The notes under the pieces: model-generated
The model's input: the letters and a program-made list of their open reading frames with translations, nothing else
Databases searched by the model: none
Told to the model about the DNA's origin: nothing
Shown: in pieces, positions 1 through 7,471 of the stretch
Position numbering within the stretch: the stretch's first letter is position 1
How the letters are laid out: every line of letters begins with the position of its first letter
Program-made: the position numbers and the translations under genes
Source of the DNA: Candidatus Aquidulcis frankliniae
GTDB lineage: Bacteria > Chloroflexota > Limnocylindria > Limnocylindrales > Limnocylindraceae
Assembly (NCBI GenBank): GCA_009925905.1
Contig: RFPZ01000028.1
Location: forward strand, 1 to 15,495
Direction of reading: 5' to 3'
Length of the DNA: 15,495 nucleotides

Positions 1-1119
1 GAGATACTCAATGATGCGCTCCTTCACCTTCTCGAGACCGTAGTGATCGTCGGCGAGCACCTTGGCCGCCTCCTTGATCTCGATGCGATCTTCGGTGGCA
101 ACGTTCCACGGCATTGAGATCAACCAATCAACGTACGTACGAATCACGCCAACCTCTGGTGAGGCTGATGGGATGCGGCTCATGCGATCGAGTTCCTTGA
201 GTGCGCGCGTCTTAATCTCTTCGGGCATGCCCGAGGCTTCAACCTTCTCGCGCAGCTCATTCGTCTCCGCCTGCTGTGGGTCCTCTTCGCCGAGCTCGCG
301 CTGAATCGCCTTGAGCTGTTCCCGCAAGAAGTACTCACGCTGGCTCTTATCCATCTCGGAGCGCACGTCCGATTGAATCTTCCCCTTGAGTTCAAGGATC
401 TCAATCTGTCGTGACAAGAACGACGCGACGTACTTCAGGCGCGCAACCACATCGATAGTCTCGAGCAGCTCTTGTCGCTGCTCGGTCGTCATGTCAGGTG
501 TGTACGCCGTCATGTCGGCAAGTAGGCCTGGATCGCTGATGTTCTTCGCTGCAACAGCCGCCTCAGGTGGCACTGGTGCGCCAGAGGTCACATACGTCTC
601 TACCTGTGCCTGGACGCTGCGCATCAGCGCCTCTACCTCAACGCCGGTTACCTCTGGTGTCTCAACGATGGTGCCCTTCAGCATGAGTGCGGCACCCGTG
701 GTGTCGAGCGACTTCACCTTAAGGCGACGCTGACCCTGAACTACGGCGCGCAGAGTGCCGTCGGGAAGGTTGACTACCTGCGCGATCTTGGCGAGCGTGC
801 CCATCGCATGCAGCTGATCAACGGAGGTGATCTCTTCTTGCTCTGGCTCTCGCTGGGTTACCAACGCGATCCAGCCACCAGCGGCAGCAGCGGCGCGAAT
901 GGCGGCAACGCTCTTGTCGCGGCCAACCTTGAGCGGCGCAACCATCTCAGGGAAGATGACGATTTCGCGCAGGGGGACAAGGGGGAAGGAGCCGCGCCCG
1001 CGTGGCACAACCGTGTCATCGTCACTTGCGGCAACGGCCTCGTCGATGGCGAGCTGCTCCTCTTCGTTGAGCTCCTCATCAAGGTCAGCCTGGATCTCTC
1101 GTTCGGTTCGTTCAGTCAT
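1..1119 (-). CDS. lon: ATP-dependent protease Lon, N-terminal part (cut by window edge)
   Basis: Lon is a cytoplasmic ATP-dependent serine protease that degrades misfolded and regulatory proteins. The 373 visible residues start at ATG (1117-1119). An acidic N-terminal extension (about residues 1-40) precedes the LON substrate-binding domain (about 45-240), which opens with FPLVPLREIVIFP. A long helical region follows, containing SQREYFLREQLKAIQRELGE (about 259-278), highly typical of Lon. The frame then enters the AAA+ module (DWLISMPWNV, DHYGLEKVKERI) and runs off the window just before the Walker A loop, so ATPase and protease residues are not visible. A strong AAGGGG Shine-Dalgarno lies just upstream. 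The start overlaps the hspR stop by ATGA, so the two are probably translationally coupled. In Streptomyces lon is a known HspR target, which fits this pairing. Confidence 0.96.
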   Translation of the reverse strand, partial: MTERTEREIQADLDEELNEEEQLAIDEAVAASDDDTVVPRGRGSFPLVPLREIVIFPEMVAPLKVGRDKSVAAIRAAAAAGGWIALVTQREPEQEEITSVDQLHAMGTLAKIAQVVNLPDGTLRAVVQGQRRLKVKSLDTTGAALMLKGTIVETPEVTGVEVEALMRSVQAQVETYVTSGAPVPPEAAVAAKNISDPGLLADMTAYTPDMTTEQRQELLETIDVVARLKYVASFLSRQIEILELKGKIQSDVRSEMDKSQREYFLREQLKAIQRELGEEDPQQAETNELREKVEASGMPEEIKTRALKELDRMSRIPSASPEVGVIRTYVDWLISMPWNVATEDRIEIKEAAKVLADDHYGLEKVKERIIEYL

Positions 1120-1472
1120 GCTCGTCCCCTTCCTGCCGCTTCCTGCGGCGCTCGCTTCGCCTCTTTTGCTTGACCCTCTTCGTACAGACGCTCCAAGATT
1201 CGTTCCCCGAGTCGCTCCTCAAGCTCGAAGAGGAGCTTGATGCCGGCGAGATTGACCCCGAAGTCTTGCGTCAGGTGGCGTATCCAGAGGATGCGCCGTA
1301 GGTCGTTCTCAGAGAAGAGGCGGATGTTTGACTCGGTGCGGGAGGGGCAAATCAGGCCCTCCTCTTCGTAGATGCGTAGGGTTCGGGGGTGGACCGAGAC
1401 GATATTCGCGGCCACGCTGATCACGTAGACCGGCCGTGCTGGATCGACGCCCGTACCTTTACTCCTTAACAC
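1116..1472 (-). CDS. hspR: HspR-like MerR-family heat-shock repressor
   Basis: This 118-residue protein has one MerR-type winged helix-turn-helix at about residues 15-57 (VYVISVAANIVSVHPRTLRI, then YEEEGLICPSRT and the wing). Next comes HLTQDFGVNLAGIKLLFELE (67-86), the segment characteristic of HspR. The tail is short, charged and likely helical. HspR represses chaperone and protease genes and works with DnaK as co-repressor in actinobacteria. The start is GTG at 1470-1472. No usable Shine-Dalgarno precedes it, and an AAGGAG inside the gene has no suitable start after it. A promoter placed for leaderless transcription supports this GTG. The stop overlaps the lon start. I see no canonical HAIR inverted repeat upstream, so autoregulation is not shown. 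Confidence 0.9.
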   Translation of the reverse strand: MLRSKGTGVDPARPVYVISVAANIVSVHPRTLRIYEEEGLICPSRTESNIRLFSENDLRRILWIRHLTQDFGVNLAGIKLLFELEERLGERILERLYEEGQAKEAKRAPQEAAGRGRA

Positions 1473-1478
1473 CCCTGC

Positions 1479-1508
1479 AGGCTACAACCCTACCAATAGC
1501 ATTGTCAA
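1479..1508 (-). promoter_or_regulatory. Promoter for hspR-lon, probably leaderless
   Basis: On the minus strand a perfect -35 TTGACA (1503-1508) is followed, after 18 nt, by a TAGCCT -10 box (1479-1484). The predicted start point, about 7 nt past the -10, falls on the G of the hspR GTG codon at 1472. The -35 is an exact sigma-70 consensus; the -10 keeps T1, A2 and T6. The assignment is inference from sequence and spacing only. Confidence 0.5.
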
Positions 1509-1594
1509 GAGAGTTATCCACACCTAGGCAGGCATGGATGGGGCGGCAGCCCCCAAAGGGGCAGTTGAGGCAAGGGTCCGGAGCTGGGCGCGAA

Positions 1595-3607
1595 CTATTC
1601 GAGGTCGCGGCGGTACGGAATGTCGAGGATCACGGTGTTGCGGCGGCCGAGCAGCGTCTCGCGAAGTCGCTTCCCGTTGCCGTTATGCAGAATGCGATCC
1701 CACCAGTGCCGGCCAGCGTACTCAGGAATCATCACCACGTTGATGCGGCGCTGCTCTGCGGGCAGGTGCGCATCCTCGCTCTCGATTTCGTCGAGGTAGT
1801 GGCTGATCGGCTGCACGATGGCGCGGTATGGCGAATCGACGGTCACCAGGCGAACGCCTGGGAAAAGCGTCTCAAATCGAGTGCGAACCTCTCGCTCCTC
1901 GTCATCGCTAAAGACCACACGAATCGCAATCAACTCACCGTTTTCAGATTCAAGGATGCGACCGAGGGTGATCGCCCGAACTGTTGAACGATTGATTTCA
2001 CCGAACGGCGCGAGAATGCGACGTGGGCGATGCGGCGCATCGAAGACCACCCCTGGCTTTACGGCGAGCTCACGTTCGTGAAGGTCGTAACGATTACGTA
2101 CAACCTTCATCAAGACGGCAAGTACTGGAATCGCTACGTAGACCAGCCAACCGCCTTCGGTGAACTTATACGTCGTGATGATGACCAAGACAACACTCGT
2201 CACGATTGCGCCAACTCCATTTAGTAATGCCTTGCCCGCCCAGCCCTCATTGCGAAGTCGTCGCCAGTGCAGCACCATGCCCGCTTGGCTAATGCTGAAT
2301 CCGATGAAAACACCAATTGCATATGCGGGAACCAAAAGGGTCACAACTGCGTCAGTGCCAACAAGTAGCAGCGCTGAGGCGAGTGCAACAATGAGAATCC
2401 CAACACCAAACGCGAGGCGGTCGCTGCGTTGCGCAACTTGACGTGGCAGGAATCCGTCGAGCGCAAGAACTCGCGTGAGGTTCGGACCGCCATTGAAGCC
2501 AGTGTTCGCCGCGAGCAACAAGATGCCAGCGGTAGAAGCCTGGAAGATTGCATAGAGCGGCCCGTTTCCGAGCGACGTGCGCGCGATCTGTGAGAGGAGC
2601 GTTTCACCGCCGAGCTCCTGTGGCACCTTCCCGTAGGCGAAGGCAACCAGCGAAATACCGACAAACAGTGTCGCAAGCAATACGGCCATTGCCACAAGCG
2701 TTGATGCCGCATTCTTCGCCTCAGGTTTCTTGAAAGAGGCAACGCCATTACTAATCGCCTCGGTACCGGTGAGAGCAACAGAGCCGTGTGCGAACGCCTT
2801 CAGAAGCAGAACGGGCAGCAAAACATTCGCTGTCGCCTCTGCTTGCAGCACGACTCCCTGGCTCCAGGTGATCGCAGGATCGCCAGTAATGATCTTGAAG
2901 ATTCCGACGGCGATCACCGTAACTGCGCCAGCGACGAAAAGATATGTTGGTAGGGCGAAAATTCGACCAGACTCACGAAGGCCCCGAAGGTTGGCGATCG
3001 TGAGCAGGCCCAGTGCGGCGAGCGCGAGCTCGAGCCGGAACGGCGTGAGAGATGGAACAGCCGACGTGATTGCCGCGATGCCTGCGGCGGTGCTGACGGC
3101 GGCGGTAAGGATGTAGTCAACGATGAGGCTGGCGCCCGCAACGAGGGAGGGCCAGGTGCCCAGCGTGCTCTTTGCGACGGCGTACGCGCCACCACCATTT
3201 GGGAATCCGAAGCAAACCTGACGGTAGCTGATGGCGACAATGCCGAGCAGAACGCCAATCCCAAGCGCTACCAGCGGGCCATACATGAGGAAGCTTGCGC
3301 CGGCACCCACAAGGACCAGCAGGATCTCTTCGCTCGCATATGCGCTCGACGAGATGGCGTCTGACGAGAAGATAGGGAGCGCTAGCTTGCGGCTGAGGCG
3401 CTGCTCGCCTTCTTCGGCATTTGAGATGGGACGGCCAAGGAGTGCCCGCTTTGCGGCGTGGGTGGCCTCACCAACCACGCCAAGATCAGAGGCGACGCTC
3501 CCGGCTTCGGATGCAATCAGGTGGTCGGGGGAGGGCTCAACGAAGAGCTCTTCACCAGTTTGGTTATGGTTCCAGTCTGGCTTTACCTTCTGCTTCTCTG
3601 TCGACAT
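1595..3607 (-). CDS. kimA: KimA/YdaO-type APC-superfamily potassium importer
   Basis: This 670-residue membrane protein belongs to the APC superfamily and matches Bacillus KimA (YdaO), a proton-coupled high-affinity K+ importer, along its whole length as I recall that sequence. The match starts near residue 53 with KRALLGRP...GEQRLSRKLALPIFSSDAISSSAY. It continues with SYRQVCFGFPNGGGAYAVAK (about 127-146) and ASLIVDYILT (159-168). The acidic and tyrosine residues equivalent to KimA D36, Y43 and D117 are present as D83, Y90 and D164. About 12 hydrophobic helices are followed by a soluble C-terminal domain (about 515-670) containing RVVFSDDEEREVRTRFE and RHWWDRILHN. A hydrophilic extension of about 50 residues precedes the family's usual start. 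ATG at 3605-3607 is used. Only 61 bp separate it from rsmG, and I see no c-di-AMP riboswitch. Confidence 0.9.
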   Translation of the reverse strand: MSTEKQKVKPDWNHNQTGEELFVEPSPDHLIASEAGSVASDLGVVGEATHAAKRALLGRPISNAEEGEQRLSRKLALPIFSSDAISSSAYASEEILLVLVGAGASFLMYGPLVALGIGVLLGIVAISYRQVCFGFPNGGGAYAVAKSTLGTWPSLVAGASLIVDYILTAAVSTAAGIAAITSAVPSLTPFRLELALAALGLLTIANLRGLRESGRIFALPTYLFVAGAVTVIAVGIFKIITGDPAITWSQGVVLQAEATANVLLPVLLLKAFAHGSVALTGTEAISNGVASFKKPEAKNAASTLVAMAVLLATLFVGISLVAFAYGKVPQELGGETLLSQIARTSLGNGPLYAIFQASTAGILLLAANTGFNGGPNLTRVLALDGFLPRQVAQRSDRLAFGVGILIVALASALLLVGTDAVVTLLVPAYAIGVFIGFSISQAGMVLHWRRLRNEGWAGKALLNGVGAIVTSVVLVIITTYKFTEGGWLVYVAIPVLAVLMKVVRNRYDLHERELAVKPGVVFDAPHRPRRILAPFGEINRSTVRAITLGRILESENGELIAIRVVFSDDEEREVRTRFETLFPGVRLVTVDSPYRAIVQPISHYLDEIESEDAHLPAEQRRINVVMIPEYAGRHWWDRILHNGNGKRLRETLLGRRNTVILDIPYRRDLE

Positions 3608-3668
3608 TGCGACTCACTGCACCTTTCCGATTGAATTAGTACTGACAGGGCTCTCTACCACCCCAATC

Positions 3669-4388
3669 CTATACCCGTGCCCGCACCCACTCAGATTCGT
3701 GCGGGGTGACGCGCACAAGGAGCGCACCCTCTAGTGCGGCCACGTTGACTTCGGTGACCTCAATCGCACTGGACCCAATGTATGAAGAGGCAGCACGTAG
3801 CTCTGCATCCCATTCGCCCCCTGCGCGCTTCCACGCCAAGAGCGAGCCGGTGGGTGTCAGGAGCGGAGCGGCGAGGCGAATCAGTTCGCCGAGAGGCGCG
3901 ACGGCTCGTGCAGTGACGACATCAAAGCGAACACCGCCGCCCTGCGCCAACTCTTCGGCGCGCGCATGTGCAACACGAAGTCGCGGGGCGAGCCCGCTCG
4001 CAACGGTAACCGCTTCAAGAAAGCGCGCCTTCTTGCCGATTGATTCGATGAGCGTCATTGAAAGACCGTCGTAACGCGATAGCAAACGCACCGCTAACGG
4101 TATGCCAGGGAATCCACCACCAGAGCCAAGGTCGGCGAGCTTGCCGCGACCGCCGGGGATTAGGCGCTCTATGTGCGGGGTGGCGACAAGCGAGTCGAGA
4201 AGGTGTCGCGTTGCGCGCTCAAGTGGATCGCTGACGCGCGTGAGGTTGACTGCCGGGTTCCACGCATCAAGGAGTCGGAGATGAGCGGTGATCACCGCGA
4301 TCTCTTGTCCGGAAAGCGCAGGGAGGGATGCCGCGGCGAGTTGGCGCGCGAGCTCATCGAGCGTTTCGCGTTCTGTAGGTGGCAGCAC
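3669..4388 (-). CDS. rsmG: 16S rRNA (guanine-N7) methyltransferase RsmG (GidB)
   Basis: RsmG uses S-adenosylmethionine to make m7G527 in 16S rRNA (E. coli numbering). Loss of the enzyme gives low-level streptomycin resistance in several bacteria. The 239 residues show the family pattern: WNPAVNLTRVSD (43-54), HLLDSL (62-67), the SAM-binding loop LADLGSGGGFPGIPLAV (84-100), ESIGKKARFLE (115-125) and TARAVAPLGEL (159-169). The length is normal. The start is GTG at 4386-4388; no ATG is available upstream and the Shine-Dalgarno is weak. It lies 50 bp downstream of csoR and 61 bp upstream of kimA on the same strand, so the three may share a transcript. It is not next to parAB or mnmG, its common chromosomal neighbours. 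Confidence 0.95.
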   Translation of the reverse strand: MLPPTERETLDELARQLAAASLPALSGQEIAVITAHLRLLDAWNPAVNLTRVSDPLERATRHLLDSLVATPHIERLIPGGRGKLADLGSGGGFPGIPLAVRLLSRYDGLSMTLIESIGKKARFLEAVTVASGLAPRLRVAHARAEELAQGGGVRFDVVTARAVAPLGELIRLAAPLLTPTGSLLAWKRAGGEWDAELRAASSYIGSSAIEVTEVNVAALEGALLVRVTPHESEWVRARV

Positions 4389-4438
4389 ACTCGGGTCCGT
4401 GGGGAGTGGCGCGCGGTCTGGAGCGGACGTGTCGGAGT

Positions 4439-4768
4439 TCAGTCCGTAGCCCCACTTTTTGGCGTTGCACTACGCGCCGGTCTACCCATCGAGCGGCGCA
4501 CCACGTCAAGCACCTCTTCGATGGATTTCTCTGCGTCGCCCTTCTCGGCTGCATCTTTCATGCAGCCACGGATGTGGTCTTCAAGAATGAGGAGGCCAAG
4601 CGCATCAACTGCGGCGCGTAGCGCTGCGGTTTGCTGCAGGATGTCGACGCAGTACTCCTCGCGGTCGACCATGCGCGCGATACCGCGCACCTGTCCTTCA
4701 AGTCGCCGCAAGCGATTGAGCAGCACCTTTCGATCTTTTGTGTAGCTATGCCCGACGTGTTCTGCCAT
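4439..4768 (-). CDS. csoR: CsoR-family copper-sensing transcriptional repressor
   Basis: CsoR-family proteins are small all-helical repressors that release DNA when they bind Cu(I). The 109-residue protein has the family core (LNRLRRLEGQVRGIARMVD) and the Cu(I) ligand pattern Cys in REEYCVDIL, then His and Cys in LEDHIRGCM, the C-H-C set of true copper sensors. The start is taken as ATG 4766-4768, giving MAEHVGHSYTKDRK. A longer reading frame adds 30 residues that do not look like the family. The start codon lies inside a probable operator. No copper ATPase, chaperone or heavy-metal gene is visible nearby, so its targets other than itself must lie elsewhere. The sensing of copper rather than another inducer is inferred from the ligand pattern. 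Confidence 0.9.
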   Translation of the reverse strand: MAEHVGHSYTKDRKVLLNRLRRLEGQVRGIARMVDREEYCVDILQQTAALRAAVDALGLLILEDHIRGCMKDAAEKGDAEKSIEEVLDVVRRSMGRPARSATPKSGATD

Positions 4769-4783
4769 ACCCCCTGAGAGTAT
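4767..4783. promoter_or_regulatory. Candidate CsoR operator
   Basis: The 17-bp pseudo-palindrome ATACCCCCTGAGAGTAT has 6 of 8 symmetric pairs and ATAC/GTAT ends. As I recall, known CsoR sites are GC-cored pseudo-palindromes of the form ATACCC...GGGTAT, so form and length fit. It overlaps the csoR start codon and a GATACT box that could be the csoR -10 (4779-4784, minus strand). It also reaches the -35 region expected for a TACGAT -10 (4802-4807) driving hpt on the other strand. Function is inferred from position and symmetry. Confidence 0.55.
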
Positions 4784-4860
4784 CTGATCACGCTGCGGTG
4801 CTACGATTCGGACGCAGAGCGGCGGGCCCCAGCCGGGGCACCAAGTGGGGAGGAGCAACC

Positions 4861-5442
4861 ATGGCGGCGAGCCAGAACCCGCACGACGACATTGAATCCG
4901 TACTCATTACCGAGGCGGCAATCAACGCGCGCGTGCGCGAGCTCGGGGCAGAGATCGGTGCGGCCTACGCAGGGAACGACTCCCTTATTCTCGTCAGCGT
5001 GCTCAAGGGTGCCATCGTCTTCGTGGCTGACCTCATGCGCGCGATCCCTGGGAACGTGCAGATTGACCTTATGGAGGTCTCGTCGTACGACGGTGGCAAG
5101 AGCACCGAGTCGAGCGGAACGGTGCGTATCCTGAAAGACCTCTCGGGAACGATTGAAGGCCGCGACGTGCTGATCGTTGAAGACATCATTGATACCGGGA
5201 TCACCTTGAACTACCTCACGAACTACTTTGAAGGGAAGAACCCGCGCTCCGTCAAGATCGTCACCTTACTGAGCAAGCCTGCGCGACGTGTCGTCGAGAT
5301 CCCTGTTGCGTGGATGGGCTTTGAGATCCCCGATAAGTTCGTGGTCGGATACGGGCTCGATTTTGGTGAGCAATACCGGAACCTCCCGTACGTTGGCGTG
5401 CTCAAGCCCGCGATGTACACCTCGACTCCTGAGGAGGAGTAA
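4861..5442 (+). CDS. hpt: Hypoxanthine(-guanine) phosphoribosyltransferase
   Basis: The enzyme joins hypoxanthine or guanine to PRPP, giving IMP or GMP in purine salvage in the cytoplasm. In 193 residues it shows the PPi-loop LKG (48-50), the flexible loop SSYDGGKST (74-82), the PRPP signature VLIVEDIIDTGITL (103-116) and the purine-site region PDKFVVGYGLDFGEQYRNLPYVG (157-179, in two segments). The length is typical. ATG at 4861 is chosen because GGGAGGAG lies at ideal distance; a frame extending upstream to 4738 would add unrelated residues. The gene is divergent from csoR across 92 bp, and the next gene starts 3 nt after its stop. Whether hypoxanthine or guanine is preferred cannot be told. 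Confidence 0.94.
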   Translation: MAASQNPHDDIESVLITEAAINARVRELGAEIGAAYAGNDSLILVSVLKGAIVFVADLMRAIPGNVQIDLMEVSSYDGGKSTESSGTVRILKDLSGTIEGRDVLIVEDIIDTGITLNYLTNYFEGKNPRSVKIVTLLSKPARRVVEIPVAWMGFEIPDKFVVGYGLDFGEQYRNLPYVGVLKPAMYTSTPEEE

Positions 5443-5445
5443 CTG

Positions 5446-5916
5446 GTGAAGCCGATCGGCCGTATCCAATCAACCTCTGGGAATCTCTTCCGCCGCAGCA
5501 GTGGTCGGCGCTTGAGCGGGATTGGCGCCCTAGGTGTGGTGCTCGGTGCTCTACCCGCCTGGTGGACACTGGCAGCCCCTGGCGTACCTCCAACTGTGGG
5601 GAACGCCTTTGATACGTACGGCGCCGCTGGGTTCTTCGTCGCCCTCGCCACCCTCTTCTTACTGATCGCCCCAGACGCTTTCGGCGAACAGCTTCGGTTT
5701 GACTGGTGGCCTGTGCATGTAGGGCTCGTTAGCGTTGCCTCCGTCGGCTTTATTGCCACACTGATTGGTGCCGCGGTGACCGCAACTGGCTATGACCTAC
5801 CCCTCTCTGCTGTCTTCGGTCTTGACCGCGCGCCTGGCCTCTGGGTCACGCTGATCGCACTGGGAATTTGGATCTCGGGCGTCGCGCAGATTGTTGACGC
5901 GCGAGACGACCGCTAA
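5446..5916 (+). CDS. Four-helix membrane protein of unknown function
   Basis: I do not recognise this 156-residue protein. It has a short basic N-terminus (FRRSSGRR) and four hydrophobic segments at about 24-44, 57-76, 88-112 and 130-150, so it is an integral membrane protein with little soluble part. The short C-terminus (DARDDR) is charged. The start is GTG at 5446, three nt after the hpt stop. The Shine-Dalgarno (GAGGAGGAG) is the Glu-rich tail of hpt, which predicts co-expression with hpt. The link to purine salvage is positional only. The gene is real on grounds of codon structure, coupling and hydrophobicity; its function is unknown. Confidence 0.75.
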   Translation: MKPIGRIQSTSGNLFRRSSGRRLSGIGALGVVLGALPAWWTLAAPGVPPTVGNAFDTYGAAGFFVALATLFLLIAPDAFGEQLRFDWWPVHVGLVSVASVGFIATLIGAAVTATGYDLPLSAVFGLDRAPGLWVTLIALGIWISGVAQIVDARDDR

Positions 5917-5955
5917 GCGCGATTCGTGCTCAAACCGGGGTATCGCGCCGCTACC

Positions 5956-5964
5956 TGCTAGGGT
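5956..5964 (+). promoter_or_regulatory. Extended -10 promoter candidate for the NYN-holB operon
   Basis: TGCTAGGGT combines a TGn extension with an actinobacterial-type TAGGGT -10 box. No good -35 lies 16-18 nt upstream, as is common with extended -10 promoters. It would give a leader of about 105 nt to the NYN gene. The leader contains a 7-bp hairpin with a 6-nt loop (arms 5977-5983 and 5990-5996, one G-T pair). An AGAGGT Shine-Dalgarno sits about 8 nt before the ATG at 6076. Confidence 0.4.
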
Positions 5965-6075
5965 GTGTAGGTGCAGCCGTGCGCTCCGACGCGCGGGCAA
6001 GAGGTCGATACCGGCCCAGCCCCGTCGTAGCAGCGCACGCCACGTTATCTACTAAGAAACCAGAGGTACAAAGCA

Positions 6076-7467
6076 ATGGCACGTAATGTCGCTATTTTCG
6101 TAGACGTCGCAAACGTCTTCTATGCAGCAAAGGCTGCAGGAGTTGACATCGATTACGTCACTCTCCTTAAGACCCTCACGGCAAATCGCGATCTCGTTCG
6201 CGCATATGCCTACACCGGTCTCGATCCAGACAATGAGAACCAGAAAGCGTTCCACAACTTCCTCGCACGCAACAACTACAAGGTTGTGAGCAAAGATGTT
6301 CGCAAGTACGGTGATGGTCGCTTCAAAGCAAACCTCGACATCGAACTTGTTGTTGACCTTGTGCGCCTTGCGCCAAAGCTTGACATTGCGGTCGTCATCT
6401 CGGGCGACGGCGACTTTGCACCAGCCATTCGTGCGGTGCAAGACATGGGCGTTCGCGTTGAAGTTGTAAGCTTCCGTGCCAACACCAGCAGCGACCTCGT
6501 AGAAGTTGCTGACCAGTTCATTGAGATCACCAACATCGCCAAGGTGGAGGCTGGCGCCCGAAGTGGTCGCCGCGTTGCCGCCGAAGGTGAAGAGGACCTC
6601 TCTATGACTGAGGTTCCCGATAAGCAGTCTGAAGCCCCAGCGCGACCACGTCGCGTTGGCGCGGCTCCTGAGCGCGAACGAGTTCGCGGCGGACGTGGCG
6701 GACGATCTGCAGCACCACGCCCGGGCGCACCGGTGCGTCGCTCGTCAGCAATTCGCGTCGGCGACACGCTCATCGATGCTGATTCCATTGAGACTCTCAC
6801 GCTTGATGATCTCGGCCCAGACGATCTCGCTGCCGGTGCTGAGCCTTCACCGCACAACCACGAAGGGGTCAGCGCATTCGGTGAGGACGGCCCACGCCGT
6901 CGTCGTCGACGTGGCGGTCGCGGTCGTCGCGGTCGTGGTGGAGTCGGTGGTGATGCACTCGACGGCATTGAGACCATGACGCTTGATGACGTTGATGATG
7001 GGGCGCGAGGTGGCGTACCTGAATACCTCGCCACTGAGCGACGCGCTCCAGCGGGCCGTGGCCCAGTGCGCGCAGCGCGTCAGCAGCTCGGCTCTGGCCC
7101 ATCGCGCATCGCCGACGAGGTCGCTCGCTCCCACAAGGACGACACGATTCGCTCAAGCGCGAGCTTCAATGACGCCGATGATGGCATCAGCGATGTCTCG
7201 CCAGACGTAGCCGCACTGCTGAAGTCACAACTTCAGGCAACCGGTCGATCGGCGAGCGAGTCGGCGGCCTTCACCGGCAAGGAGGCACCAGTGAGCGGCA
7301 AGGGTCGCTCACGTGGCGGCCGACCTGCACCAAAGAGTGCTGCGAAGCCTGCGACCAAGTCAGCCGCAAAGCCTGCAGCGCGCGGTGCCGCCAAGCCCGC
7401 CGCAAAGGTTGCTCTTGTAAAGAAGAGCGCCACGCGGCCAAAGGCTAAGGGGAGCAAGGGAGCCTAA
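6076..7467 (+). CDS. NYN-domain (LabA/DUF88) putative ribonuclease with long low-complexity tail
   Basis: Residues 1-155 form an NYN domain, a PIN-like metal-dependent RNase fold. VAIFVDVANVFYAAK carries the first acidic residue (D10), NLDIELVVDLV supplies D88 and D94, and VISGDGDFAPAI supplies D111 and D113. Residues 160-463 are disordered-looking: arginine/glycine tracts (204-212 and RRRRRRGGRGRRGRGG, 274-289), two near-copies of an acidic motif (DSIETLTLDDLG at 236-247, DGIETMTLDDVD at 296-307), and a lysine/alanine/proline tail (about 415-463) resembling histone H1 or bacterial Hup tails. Such basic tails usually bind RNA or DNA. The domain suggests RNA processing or turnover; the substrate is unknown. 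ATG 6076 follows AGAGGT. holB begins 4 nt after the stop. Confidence 0.88.
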   Translation: MARNVAIFVDVANVFYAAKAAGVDIDYVTLLKTLTANRDLVRAYAYTGLDPDNENQKAFHNFLARNNYKVVSKDVRKYGDGRFKANLDIELVVDLVRLAPKLDIAVVISGDGDFAPAIRAVQDMGVRVEVVSFRANTSSDLVEVADQFIEITNIAKVEAGARSGRRVAAEGEEDLSMTEVPDKQSEAPARPRRVGAAPERERVRGGRGGRSAAPRPGAPVRRSSAIRVGDTLIDADSIETLTLDDLGPDDLAAGAEPSPHNHEGVSAFGEDGPRRRRRRGGRGRRGRGGVGGDALDGIETMTLDDVDDGARGGVPEYLATERRAPAGRGPVRAARQQLGSGPSRIADEVARSHKDDTIRSSASFNDADDGISDVSPDVAALLKSQLQATGRSASESAAFTGKEAPVSGKGRSRGGRPAPKSAAKPATKSAAKPAARGAAKPAAKVALVKKSATRPKAKGSKGA

Positions 7468-7471
7468 CGAG

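Noticed and set aside
385..396. CTTGAGTTCAAG palindrome resembling HspR HAIR half-sites
   Set aside because: It lies inside lon coding for the conserved Leu-Glu-Leu-Lys segment and lacks the 7-nt HAIR spacer.
1436..1987. Plus-strand 183-codon open frame
   Set aside because: It is antisense to kimA and the hspR promoter, with no protein family features.
3608..3668. Possible c-di-AMP riboswitch for kimA
   Set aside because: The spacer is 61 bp, too short, and has none of the conserved motifs.
4769..4858. 30-residue N-terminal extension of CsoR
   Set aside because: It is Pro/Cys/Trp-rich and unlike the family; it would run through the operator and divergent promoter region.
6847..7156. Minus-strand open frames opposite the NYN tail
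   Set aside because: They are shadows of the Arg/Gly-rich repeats and show only low-complexity His/Arg sequence.
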